Assembly: GCF_014841135.1 (NCBI RefSeq)
Contig: NZ_JACYTN010000009.1
Location: 1-64,000, forward strand
Source: Paenibacillus arenosi
Lineage (GTDB): Bacteria; Bacillota; Bacilli; Paenibacillales; Paenibacillaceae
DNA length: 64,000 nucleotides
Reading direction: 5' to 3'
Positions 43,212 through 51,771 of the stretch are shown here, piece by piece. The notes beneath the pieces are model-generated. The model was given only the letters and a program-made list of their open reading frames with translations, was not told the origin of the DNA and ran no database searches. The position numbers and the translations under genes are program-made. Each line of letters opens with the position of its first letter. Positions within the stretch are counted from its first letter, which is position 1.

Positions 43212-44207
43212 TTAATCTTCAAACAAATATTCCAAGTAGGCTTTGTACACATCAATTGAAGATCCTTGAAAAGGAAGGAGATGAGTTGACATATCAGGCA
43301 GTGCATTTACTTCGAGGATGCCCCCATTTTCAATGGTAATCGGAGCGGTTATATCTTTGCATCTTATATCGATACCAGCGACATCAATATTCAATGCTTG
43401 TGCAGCTTCAACTGCGATCGTGATATTAGCCGTACAAATATCATTCGTTTGATTCCTATTCATTTCACTAATTTCGCCAGCCGGTATGTTATCAATCGAG
43501 AACAGATCTACACGCTCACCCTGATCTAAGACATCTTCAATCGATTTACCTTGCGCTCGTAATTTCGCATGCAATGCACTCGACTGGACGTTAATTGCAG
43601 GGAAGGATTCGATTTCACAGACCTCGTTCCGGAGGAATCGAGCTTCGTTATGCTGATAGATTAGCTGTTCTATAGTAGATTGGCCATCGCCTTCAACGGT
43701 TGCAAGCTCATATCCGATAACAGCAACTACTTTTCCAGCTATAACGAGTACACGATAGTCATTGCCGTCGACATATTTTTGTATCATAATTTTATCGCTA
43801 TGCTGCTTCGCAAGCTGAACCGCATGTGTTAACTGCTCTACCGATTTGATTCCCAATGTAACGCCGATACTGCAGCTAGCATCTAACGGCTTAACCGTTA
43901 CATTCCGATACGTATGCAGAAAATGTTCGGCTTCATCGCACATCTGTGGAACTACGATATACGCGGGTACAGGCAGGCCTGCTCTTTCCAGCAGCAGATT
44001 GGACGCCTCTTTATTTTTAGCCAAAAATCCGGAGAGTAATGGCAGCTTGTGAGATCTTGTTTTGTTAATAATAATTGTTTTGCCTCTATACGTTAGTTCT
44101 AAAAAATCTTCACAGCCTGCAAGCAACAGTTTGCAATCTATTTGCATTTCTTTTGCTTTACTCATTATTAATTTATTCTGTAAGTTTTGACTGGTTTGCT
44201 GTGTCAT
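43212..44207 (-). CDS. ATP-grasp ligase in the siderophore operon
   Basis: A 331-residue ATP-grasp enzyme resembling the ATP-grasp part of cyanophycin synthetase and bifunctional glutathione synthetase: N-terminal V-K-P-L-D-A-S-C-S-I-G-V, I-Q-K-Y-V-D-G-N-D-Y-R-V-L-V, V-A-V-I-G-Y-E, V-E-G-D-G-Q-S-T-I and the metal-binding end D-V-A-G-I-D-I-R with I-L-E-V-N-A-L-P. Such enzymes join a carboxylate to an amine through an acyl phosphate. It is the first gene behind the Fur box. Vibrioferrin clusters also carry an ATP-grasp gene (pvsA); staphyloferrin B and achromobactin clusters do not. It could add an amino acid or make a dipeptide-like building block. Confidence 0.88.
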   Translation of the reverse strand: MTQQTSQNLQNKLIMSKAKEMQIDCKLLLAGCEDFLELTYRGKTIIINKTRSHKLPLLSGFLAKNKEASNLLLERAGLPVPAYIVVPQMCDEAEHFLHTYRNVTVKPLDASCSIGVTLGIKSVEQLTHAVQLAKQHSDKIMIQKYVDGNDYRVLVIAGKVVAVIGYELATVEGDGQSTIEQLIYQHNEARFLRNEVCEIESFPAINVQSSALHAKLRAQGKSIEDVLDQGERVDLFSIDNIPAGEISEMNRNQTNDICTANITIAVEAAQALNIDVAGIDIRCKDITAPITIENGGILEVNALPDMSTHLLPFQGSSIDVYKAYLEYLFED

Positions 44208-44356
44208 TACAAATCCTCCCTAAACAAAGTATCGTCGTTCGGCAGAATCACACGTCTTCTGCTTCCGAAGTCCTCCTCCCCCATGAATCTAGATGCTGTT
44301 CGGTTCATCTCTTCTACACTTGCAAATACATATGAAGGGATATATGAAATTTGTAA

Positions 44357-44379
44357 TTGATAATGATAATCACTATCAA
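44357..44379. promoter_or_regulatory. Fur box of the siderophore biosynthesis operon
   Basis: A 23-bp near-palindrome, TTGATAATGATA then ATCACTATCAA, identical to its own reverse complement except at 3 symmetric pairs. It contains GATAATGATAAT, matching the 19-bp Fur consensus closely, and lies 150 bp before the ATP-grasp gene. Iron repression of the whole biosynthesis operon is predicted. The rest of the 333-bp gap (44208-44540) holds an imperfect hairpin around AAGCACTTTGTTT (44470-44506), possibly the terminator of the uptake operon. Confidence 0.88.
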
Positions 44380-44540
44380 ATTAGTGAAAATATAATAGAT
44401 TTTAGTGATTATTGTCAACCACTAATTCTTAATAACAGCTATCGGTCTTATCCATAATATAGATAATAAGCACTTTGTTTTCTAAATAAACAAAGCACTT
44501 ATATATCTATTTAAATTAAAACTAATAATTTCACAATTGC

Positions 44541-45320
44541 TTATACGGAAACAAACTCATGTTTAATTTTGGGGCATGTCGGACAATATTCATTGTCATC
44601 CGAAACTTGATAATAGTAACAGCACGTTTTGCGAATGCGAAGCGGTGTTTCTGATGCAGTTGTTACCTTCTTGGGGCTATTAAACTTCTTTAATGGATTT
44701 CTCGTTTCGCCGAAGAGATGAGCAGGTGCTTGCTCAACTAAGTACTGATAGTCTTCAAGAAGTTGAGACTGCTGACAAGCACTCGCCCCTTCACCGAATT
44801 GATTCTCATACAGCCAATATACATAAATCGCAGTATTTTCCCAGAGAACTGACTTCGAAATTTTAACGGACTTGGCAAAAGAATCCCAAACTCTAGCAAT
44901 ATTATCTGCAAATATATTTTGAATGACTCGATCACGCCACTCATTACGTGAACCCACTTCAGGCTGAGAAACTTCGCTATTCGTTAGGCGCACGCACGGA
45001 AGCCATGCTTCTCCATGAAATATGGATTCCATATGGCAATTTTCTAGAGCGAAATCCATACTTTTGTTATACATCGACATCGCATATAACCCTGAGGCGA
45101 TGCCAAGGCAAGCGTATCGTTTTGCAAACAAGGAAACGGTAACCACTTCAGAGGTGGATTCGTATATACTCGCAACTTTCTCAAAATACGCAATATTGGT
45201 ATCTTTGTCTAGAAAATCTAGCGCACGAATCGAATAGATTTCATCCGAAGACTCCTCCATTGTGAATCGATATTTTGTTGTTAACATTTCCAACTCATCT
45301 GGTGTAAACTGTACTGCCAT
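44541..45320 (-). CDS. FhuF-like (2Fe-2S) ferric siderophore reductase
   Basis: A 259-residue protein ending in C-C-Y-Y-Y-Q-V-S-D-D-N-E-Y-C-P-T-C, that is C-C-X10-C-X2-C, the iron-sulfur ligand pattern of FhuF-type reductases. The N-terminal part matches the IucA/IucC-FhuF-related helical domain loosely. It should reduce the imported ferric complex in the cytoplasm to release Fe(II). The ATG at 45320 lies 5 bases after AGGGAG. It is the last gene of the uptake operon. Confidence 0.87.
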   Translation of the reverse strand: MAVQFTPDELEMLTTKYRFTMEESSDEIYSIRALDFLDKDTNIAYFEKVASIYESTSEVVTVSLFAKRYACLGIASGLYAMSMYNKSMDFALENCHMESIFHGEAWLPCVRLTNSEVSQPEVGSRNEWRDRVIQNIFADNIARVWDSFAKSVKISKSVLWENTAIYVYWLYENQFGEGASACQQSQLLEDYQYLVEQAPAHLFGETRNPLKKFNSPKKVTTASETPLRIRKTCCYYYQVSDDNEYCPTCPKIKHEFVSV

Positions 45321-45348
45321 CAATTCTCCCTCTATTCATGTAATGTTC

Positions 45349-46392
45349 TTATAATTGATTTCGATTCTTAAACAGCAAATAAAGAAAGAATGGTGCACCT
45401 ACACCTGCGGTGAATATACCAGCAGGAATATCTAATGGATAAAAAGCAGTGCGGCCAATCCAATCAGCAACGAAGACCAGCATCGAACCAATTAAGGCCG
45501 ATACAACGACTAAGCTGCCAAAAGGGCGCCCTACCAGTTTTCTAGCAATATGAGGTGCGATTAGTCCTACAAATCCAATAGCTCCACCGATGGACACTGC
45601 AACACCTGCTAGCAGCACACTTAGAGCAAGCAACACTAAGCGCTGTCGCTGAACAGCGGCGCCCAAACCGGTAGCCACTTCATCGCCAAACTCTTGCAAA
45701 TTCAAATTGCGTGCCAATATGACAACACAAGGGATGGCTATTGCCGTTACCGGTAAGATCAGAAATACATCTTCCCATGTAGAGCCATATACACTGCCTG
45801 TCAGCCAAATATAGGCTTTCCCTGCTGTGAAATAAGGACTCATAACAAGCATAAACGTCGTTCCTGCTCCCATAATAGCTGATAAGCCGATTCCAACGAG
45901 TACTAGGCGTATCGGCGACACACCATTTTTCCAAGCTAGCAAGTAGATCGTGACAGACACAATCATCGCACCTATAATAGCAGCAAAAGGCATGAATGAA
46001 ATGCTTACTGTTCCTGTCAAGAAAGTGACAAAAGCAACCGCAGCAACAGATGCTCCGCCAGTTATACCAATAATGTCGGGTGAAGCGAGCGGATTTCGAA
46101 TTATTCCTTGTAAGATAGCTCCTGATACTCCTAATGCAGCACCAACCAATAGTGCAACAAGAACTCGCGGGAGCCTTAACGTGTGAATAACGAAATCATG
46201 CTCACCCGATCCAATTTTCAAAATGGATTGAACGACTTCCAGAGGCGGTATCACTGTATTTCCTAAGCTAGTGCCTGCGATCACCGCTAATATGGAAAGG
46301 AAGAAAAGAACGATAATAACAAGTAATGATTTCCTTTCCATTTGTACAGAAATGGAGTCGCTTTTATTACGAAAAGTAATATGCTGTCTCAA
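45349..46392 (-). CDS. FecCD-family iron-siderophore ABC permease
   Basis: A 347-residue permease with about ten membrane segments of the FecCD/BtuC family: L-R-L-P-R-V-L-V-A-L-L-V-G-A-A-L-G-V-S-G near the first segments, N-P-L-A-S-P-D-I-I-G-I and F-V-G-L-I-A-P-H-I-A-R before the ATPase-docking loop. The start is TTG at 46392, after AAGGGGG, overlapping the stop of the other permease (TTGA). It forms a heterodimer with its neighbour. Confidence 0.93.
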   Translation of the reverse strand: MRQHITFRNKSDSISVQMERKSLLVIIVLFFLSILAVIAGTSLGNTVIPPLEVVQSILKIGSGEHDFVIHTLRLPRVLVALLVGAALGVSGAILQGIIRNPLASPDIIGITGGASVAAVAFVTFLTGTVSISFMPFAAIIGAMIVSVTIYLLAWKNGVSPIRLVLVGIGLSAIMGAGTTFMLVMSPYFTAGKAYIWLTGSVYGSTWEDVFLILPVTAIAIPCVVILARNLNLQEFGDEVATGLGAAVQRQRLVLLALSVLLAGVAVSIGGAIGFVGLIAPHIARKLVGRPFGSLVVVSALIGSMLVFVADWIGRTAFYPLDIPAGIFTAGVGAPFFLYLLFKNRNQL

Positions 46393-47402
46393 ATTTTTGT
46401 TACCCCCTTACGGGCAATATACACAAAAAAGGGACCGCCAATTAAAGCTGTCATGACGCCAATTGGAATTTCTGTCGGCATAATGAGCAATCTTGCTATG
46501 ACATCAGCAGATAATAACAATACTGCACCTGCTAAAGCTGAAAACGGGATTAGCAAACGATAGTCGTTTCCTACAAATGCACGGGATAGATGCGGTACGA
46601 CTAAACCTATAAAACCTACGGCACCTACTACTGCTACGGAGCTGCCTGCAAGCAGCACAATGATAGCACCCATCATACATTTTACGAGAAGCGTATTCTG
46701 TCCCATCCCTTTCGCAATGTCATCGCCGGTAATAAGCAAATTGATCGCTCTGCCCATAAATAAGGACATAACTCCTGCTACTGCCATGTAAGGAAGTACA
46801 GGAGTCAACATGTCCAATGTACGGCCGCTGATGGAGCCTGCCAACCAGAACATCACATCTTGCAATCCCGTTTCGTCGAGCACTAGGACAGCCTGCGTGA
46901 ACGAAACAAACAAAGCCGTAATGGCTGTTCCTGCTAACACAATCTTGACCGGAGTCAATCCATCTTTACCCATAGAACCTAGACTATACACAATAACAGC
47001 AGAAATTGCCGCCCCCACGAAGGCAACCCATGTTAATTGAACTAATGATGATACCGAAAATACAACGATAGCGATTACAATAAAGAAGATAGCACCCGCA
47101 TTAATACCAAATGTACTAGGCGAAGCTAGTGGGTTGCGTGTTAAAGCTTGCATAAGCGCACCCGCAACAGCCAAACTGGCTCCGACTACTGTAGCAATAA
47201 CAGCGCGAGGTAGCCGTTCTGTTATAACAATGACATGTTCGATTAAAGCTGCATCATATTGGAGGAAAGCTTGCATGGCAGTAGAAAAAGTAAGGGGTGT
47301 TCGTCCAAAAATGATACTAGACACAAAAGCCCCCGCTAATAGAAGGAGTAGCAGGCAAAAGCCTGCTACTTTCATTTTCACATTTGCATAAAGGTGAAAC
47401 AT
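46389..47402 (-). CDS. FecCD-family iron-siderophore ABC permease
   Basis: A 337-residue permease of the same family: E-R-L-P-R-A-V-I-A-T-V-V-G-A-S-L-A-V-A-G, N-P-L-A-S-P-S-T-F-G-I and F-I-G-L-V-V-P-H-L-S-R. GAAAGAG precedes the ATG. It lies 36 bp after the receptor gene. No ATPase gene is found in or next to the operon, so a shared FhuC/YusV-like ATPase must power it, as in S. aureus sirABC. Confidence 0.93.
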   Translation of the reverse strand: MFHLYANVKMKVAGFCLLLLLLAGAFVSSIIFGRTPLTFSTAMQAFLQYDAALIEHVIVITERLPRAVIATVVGASLAVAGALMQALTRNPLASPSTFGINAGAIFFIVIAIVVFSVSSLVQLTWVAFVGAAISAVIVYSLGSMGKDGLTPVKIVLAGTAITALFVSFTQAVLVLDETGLQDVMFWLAGSISGRTLDMLTPVLPYMAVAGVMSLFMGRAINLLITGDDIAKGMGQNTLLVKCMMGAIIVLLAGSSVAVVGAVGFIGLVVPHLSRAFVGNDYRLLIPFSALAGAVLLLSADVIARLLIMPTEIPIGVMTALIGGPFFVYIARKGVTKI

Positions 47403-47438
47403 AATCTCACTCTTTCATAAGTTAGATAAACGTGTGGA

Positions 47439-48458
47439 CTATTTTTCAAGTTTAAACGTATCATATAGACCATCTAGTAGCATATGAGCCGATTTGTACC
47501 CACCTGCGATATTCCAGATGATGTCGTTTACTTGATAAACTTGATTGTTCTTCACCGCATCGATATTTTTCCAGAGCGGATGACTCATCCACTCGTCAGC
47601 TGTCTTTTTGTTCGCTTCTGCATCTTTACCCGCATAATTGAAATTAAAGATGACATCTGCATTCATATCAGGAATACTTTCTTTAGACGTTACTTCAACG
47701 CCCCATGTATCTGCGTCATGACCTGCAGGTCTTGTGAAACCTAGCTCTTTTAGAATTGTGCCTGCATAACCCATGTAGTAGATACGTACATGATCCGCTC
47801 TGAAGTTAATAATCGAAGCTTCGATTGGCAAGCGGTCACCCATCTTTTGTTTAAAGTCAGCTACTCGGCTATCCCAGTCAGCCAGCAACTTATTTCCTTG
47901 CTCCTCTATATTCAATGCTTGACTCGCAACTTTTAATGTTGCTTTCCAGTCATACAGCACTTCTGTCGAAACCGTTGGTGCTATGGCAGACAATTGGTTG
48001 TAAATTTCTTCATGACGGAACTTTGATGCAATAATCAAATCAGGCTTAAGCTTATGAATCTCTTCAAGGTTAGGTTGTGTTTCCAAACCAAGTAAGGGAA
48101 CGCCTTCTAGATCTGTAGCTAAGTAATCAAAAACTTTTTTCTCTCCCCAAGCTTCTACAACACCAACGGGCTTCACACCAAGTGCAACGACAACATCAGT
48201 AGCCCCCTGGTACAAGGTAACCACTCTTTTAGGCGTTCCTTTTACTTCGGTTTTCCCCATTGGGTGCTCGATAACTCGAACCGATTCTGCTTCACTTGTT
48301 TGCGTATTATTTGTTCCTTGTGCTTGATTCTCTGCAACCGGCTTGCTTGAGTCGGTTGTCGTTCCTGCTTGTCCACCAGCTCCGCAACCCGTAATAATCG
48401 ACAATAATAACACCATTGATGCAAGTACAAGAAGTGATTTTTTACCTAGTTTGAACAC
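47439..48458 (-). CDS. ferric siderophore receptor lipoprotein (FecB/SirA-like)
   Basis: A 339-residue class III binding protein. The lipoprotein signal ends L-L-S-I-I-T-G-C-G, so it is anchored outside the membrane. The body follows the FecB/BtuF pattern: P-K-R-V-V-T-L-Y-Q-G-A-T-D, L-K-P-D-L-I-I-A-S-K-F-R-H and V-Y-Q-V-N-D-I-I-W-N at the end. The start is GTG 48458, 8 bases after AGGGAGAG; the open frame runs 33 bases further upstream into the promoter. A Fur box lies 40 bp upstream. Confidence 0.92.
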   Translation of the reverse strand: MFKLGKKSLLVLASMVLLLSIITGCGAGGQAGTTTDSSKPVAENQAQGTNNTQTSEAESVRVIEHPMGKTEVKGTPKRVVTLYQGATDVVVALGVKPVGVVEAWGEKKVFDYLATDLEGVPLLGLETQPNLEEIHKLKPDLIIASKFRHEEIYNQLSAIAPTVSTEVLYDWKATLKVASQALNIEEQGNKLLADWDSRVADFKQKMGDRLPIEASIINFRADHVRIYYMGYAGTILKELGFTRPAGHDADTWGVEVTSKESIPDMNADVIFNFNYAGKDAEANKKTADEWMSHPLWKNIDAVKNNQVYQVNDIIWNIAGGYKSAHMLLDGLYDTFKLEK

Positions 48459-48497
48459 GTTCGCTTCTCTCCCTACTCTGCCCGATTTCACTTAATT

Positions 48498-48516
48498 GAT
48501 ATTGAATCTCATTTGC
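48498..48516. promoter_or_regulatory. Fur box of the siderophore uptake operon
   Basis: The minus-strand 19-mer GCAAATGAGATTCAATATC matches the Fur consensus GATAATGATAATCATTATC at 14 of 19 positions. It lies 40 bp before the receptor gene start. Confidence 0.75.
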
Positions 48517-48741
48517 AATTATAGGAGACGATACAAATGTTGACAAGCATTATATGCCAAAATCCGCATCAACTTACTCAAAATAAAGCTAAAAGTGCAA
48601 ACTAGTAGATAAAAAGTACAAACTAAGTTCATCTTCAAATCCCACTTCCTACTATTAGAGGAATTTACATACACGAGAAGAAGGCGTCATCTTGCAGACT
48701 CCTCTACCATACGAAAGCTTTAAAGTCATAAAACACAAAAA

Positions 48742-49410
48742 CTAGCCTTGATATTTAGTCACGATTTCTTTCAATTGAATTAAATCTTCAATGGTGTCAT
48801 CTGCTTGAACCTCGCGCGTATAATAACTTGCTTTCTTCCAAATCCCTTTCATGCCCACGTCTATAGATGCTTGAACATCGTTAATAGGATGGTCCCCAAC
48901 GTACAAGGCTTCATTGGCTTTAACGTTTAATCGATGCAGTGCTCGCTCAAATATCTCTTTGTCCGGCTTTCTAGTCCCTTCTTGCTCAGAAATTAATATC
49001 TCGTCAAAGTACTCTTTTATTTGTAGTGCGTCCAAATTAGCTGTTTGAAAACGAATAAATCCGTTGGTTATCATTCCTATTTTGATGTGCTGAGCCTTTA
49101 GCCAATTCAAGAGTTCAACCGTGTGGGGGAAAGAGATTGCAAATCTAGGAAAATGCTCGATATAATCTTCCAGCATCGTTTCCCATTGAAGTTCGTCTAA
49201 CTGATATTCTTCTATTAGCTGTCGATAAACGCTGTCCTTCCATACATATCCGCACTTATCAAGCGCAATAAAACTTGCAACAAAGACGGTTTTCGGAATT
49301 CTAGTTAAATGATTAGCGTATCTATTGTACTGATCTTCCACAAACAATCTCAATGACAGGTCACGATTGAGCAGCGTTCCATCTAGATCAAAGATGACGG
49401 CTTTAATCAC
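48742..49410 (-). CDS. HAD-superfamily hydrolase (phosphatase)
   Basis: A 222-residue HAD subfamily I protein: motif I A-V-I-F-D-L-D-G-T-L (nucleophile and acid Asp), motif II I-T-N-G, motif III K-P-D-K-E-I-F and motif IV V-G-D-H-P-I-N-D. The helical cap lies between motifs I and II. The GTG at 49410 follows AGGTG; a TTG 18 bases upstream is too close to its ribosome site. The substrate is probably a small phosphate ester. Confidence 0.88.
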   Translation of the reverse strand: MIKAVIFDLDGTLLNRDLSLRLFVEDQYNRYANHLTRIPKTVFVASFIALDKCGYVWKDSVYRQLIEEYQLDELQWETMLEDYIEHFPRFAISFPHTVELLNWLKAQHIKIGMITNGFIRFQTANLDALQIKEYFDEILISEQEGTRKPDKEIFERALHRLNVKANEALYVGDHPINDVQASIDVGMKGIWKKASYYTREVQADDTIEDLIQLKEIVTKYQG

Positions 49411-49475
49411 GGATTCACCTACTTTCAATCCCTTTTAAACATTCATTCATATAATGTAAATAATAACAATTTAAA

Positions 49476-51551
49476 TCACTTTAACTTCGAGTAATCAGGA
49501 TACACAATTTGATAGAGTATAGCTGCTGCTTCTTGTCGCTTCAATCCTTTTTTGGACATAAAGTCGATCGAACCATCCTGATGCTTGCTCACTTCTGGTC
49601 CATAGTAACCGTGCGCTACCACATATTGAACCGCTTCTAGTGCCCACTCATCCGTAGTTCCTGCAAGCTTAACTGGCGGTCTCGGTACAGTTGGAAGAGA
49701 TTTCAATGCGTTGTAGATCCATACTGCTGCCTCTTGACGCTCTATCAGTCGATCTGGCTCGAACTTTCCATTCTTAATCCTCGCTGTATCAATGAGTTTA
49801 CTTAGAGCAGCCTCATTAATAGCTGCCGCATACTTGTGTCCTTCCACATCCTTAAATGCGGGTTTATCGTGGTGATGATACCCTAGATCAAACAGTTCTA
49901 TCAGCAAATGAGCAAACTCCGCACGCGTCATTTCTTTCGTCGGTTCCATTACAGCTGATCCTTCCTCACCAAATGCAATCAAGGGACTCAAACCATCCAC
50001 ATATTTGCGATACGGATGCTCTCCCGCAATATCTGCATAAACTACTGGTGCTTCAAGTTTCCCAGCCCAAGTAAGACTGCTTAGTAGCGTATAGATATAC
50101 TTCACCTTACCGTTTTCTTCTTTAAATGCTAATGGAAAACCATCCTCGCTTAAAAAGAAAAGAGGATCAACTTGACGATATATGGTGCTGCCCATACCAT
50201 CATTTACAGTTAGAGAACCATCGCTATTCGCTTTAATTTCGGTTATATCGTATCCCAGACGCAAATTTCTATAGCGCCCTTCGAATTTCAGAAGCTGTTG
50301 TTGGGAAGGTTGTAAGTAATTCGGAGCAGGTCTTTCATCTGGATAGAAGTGATCCATAAACGCCGACATGTAGAGGCCATGTAAGTTATTCACTTGATTG
50401 CTACTTATAAATACGCCGACTTTCTTATCAGGCAGGAAGGCAATTTTGGACACAAACCCAGGAATATATCCGCCTTTTACCACAAAATCATGTCCATTGA
50501 ACTCATGATGGGTATAAAACTCAAATCCATAAGTCATATTTGGTACATCAGGATGGATACTCACTTGAGGAGTGAGCATTTTCATCAAAGAGTCATTGCT
50601 CAAAAATCGTTTCCCTTTAAATATTCCACCATTCAGCACTGCTAACATATAATTAGCCATATCCTTACCTGTAGATGACAACGATCCTTCTGGCATTACC
50701 GTCGGTTTAAACACGGCTGGCTTAAGCTTTTTCCCCTTCCAATCATATGAACCCGCCAACTGATCTGCCTTTTCTTTCTCTAGCACAAAGCTCGAATTGT
50801 CCATATCCAACACGTCAAACAAATGCTCTTGAGCATAATCTTCAAATTTCTGACCCGTAACTTGCTCCACAATATATCCTTGCAACTGAGACGCAAAATT
50901 ATCATACGTATAAACGGTACCCGGCTTGTTTATGATTCGGAATGTATTGTTCCGCAGCTCGTCCTTCATGGAAAAATATTTATTCGAATCCAACTCTGCG
51001 TCTATGGAAAATCCAGTATCCGCATGCTCTACACCACTCGTATGAGTGAGTAAATCCTTTACTGTAACCGGACTTCCGGTTTCGTTTTTAAGGGTCATGT
51101 CGCCTACATACTTCGTTATATCTGCATGTAAATCAATCTTGCCTTGCTCCACAAGCTGCAGCACAGCTGTTGCCGTAAATACTTTCGATACAGAGCCAAC
51201 ATAGAACAAGGTCTCATTCGGATCCACCTTCTGCTTCGTTTCTTTATCTGAATATCCGTACCCTCCATTAAGCAGCACTTCGCCGCCATTTACGACGGTA
51301 ACTACAGCTCCAGCTGCCCATTTATGAATATTCGAGTTGGCAAAAAACTCCTTCGTAAACTTCTCCACATTCGCCTTAGTCAATGGAACAACTGCTTTTT
51401 TAGCTGCTGGTTTGGCCGCGATTACATGTTGAGTCAGAATCGGTTGACTAATCGGAATATCTTTTGTCGCAGTCATAGCAAATATAGGAAGCGAGGCATA
51501 TGACAGCATTAGGGCACATAGTAGTGCGACTGATTTTTTACGATTCTTCAT
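49476..51551 (-). CDS. secreted beta-lactamase-fold serine hydrolase with SLH-like C-terminus (copy 1)
   Basis: A 691-residue protein with a signal peptide (K-K-S-V-A-L-L-C-A-L-M-L-S). Residues ~50-380 are a class C beta-lactamase/DD-peptidase-like domain: catalytic S-x-x-K in Y-V-G-S-V-S-K-V-F, Y-x-N-type motif in Y-D-N-F-A-S-Q-L-Q-G and a third motif near H-E-F-N-G-H-D-F. A beta-barrel-like region follows, then two or three SLH-like segments (M-T-R-A-E-F-A-H-L-L, R-Q-E-A-A-V-W-I, R-Q-E-A-A-A-I-L-Y) that may hold it to the cell wall. GGGGAGG precedes the ATG at 51551. It is a paralogue of the gene at 51772-53832, with matching sequence along the full length. Confidence 0.88.
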   Translation of the reverse strand: MKNRKKSVALLCALMLSYASLPIFAMTATKDIPISQPILTQHVIAAKPAAKKAVVPLTKANVEKFTKEFFANSNIHKWAAGAVVTVVNGGEVLLNGGYGYSDKETKQKVDPNETLFYVGSVSKVFTATAVLQLVEQGKIDLHADITKYVGDMTLKNETGSPVTVKDLLTHTSGVEHADTGFSIDAELDSNKYFSMKDELRNNTFRIINKPGTVYTYDNFASQLQGYIVEQVTGQKFEDYAQEHLFDVLDMDNSSFVLEKEKADQLAGSYDWKGKKLKPAVFKPTVMPEGSLSSTGKDMANYMLAVLNGGIFKGKRFLSNDSLMKMLTPQVSIHPDVPNMTYGFEFYTHHEFNGHDFVVKGGYIPGFVSKIAFLPDKKVGVFISSNQVNNLHGLYMSAFMDHFYPDERPAPNYLQPSQQQLLKFEGRYRNLRLGYDITEIKANSDGSLTVNDGMGSTIYRQVDPLFFLSEDGFPLAFKEENGKVKYIYTLLSSLTWAGKLEAPVVYADIAGEHPYRKYVDGLSPLIAFGEEGSAVMEPTKEMTRAEFAHLLIELFDLGYHHHDKPAFKDVEGHKYAAAINEAALSKLIDTARIKNGKFEPDRLIERQEAAVWIYNALKSLPTVPRPPVKLAGTTDEWALEAVQYVVAHGYYGPEVSKHQDGSIDFMSKKGLKRQEAAAILYQIVYPDYSKLK

Positions 51552-51677
51552 GATTATACCTCCCCAGCATGGAAAATCCTTCATTTCCACGACTATTTTT
51601 CAGGTAATATTTGTATTTTAAAAATTGTTTCTTTCTCACTTCTTTCAGCACCCTTACAGTATATTACAATTTAACAC

Positions 51678-51723
51678 AAAAAAAGCTGCATGAAAACATG
51701 ATTAATTCATGTAATCACACAGC
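51678..51723 (-). terminator. terminator of serine hydrolase copy 2
   Basis: On the minus strand GCTG and ACATGAA pair with TTCATGT-like and CAGC partners around a small loop, followed by TTTTTTTG. It separates the two paralogues into different transcripts. Confidence 0.75.
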
Positions 51724-51771
51724 CTACATTTTATAATCTATATTTTAATAAAACTGATTTTACTTACTCTC

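Noticed and set aside
33172-44207. Aerobactin, schizokinen or rhizobactin-type hydroxamate cluster
   Set aside because: No lysine/diamine monooxygenase or acyltransferase gene is present, and three synthetases plus an SbnG-like gene fit the carboxylate type.
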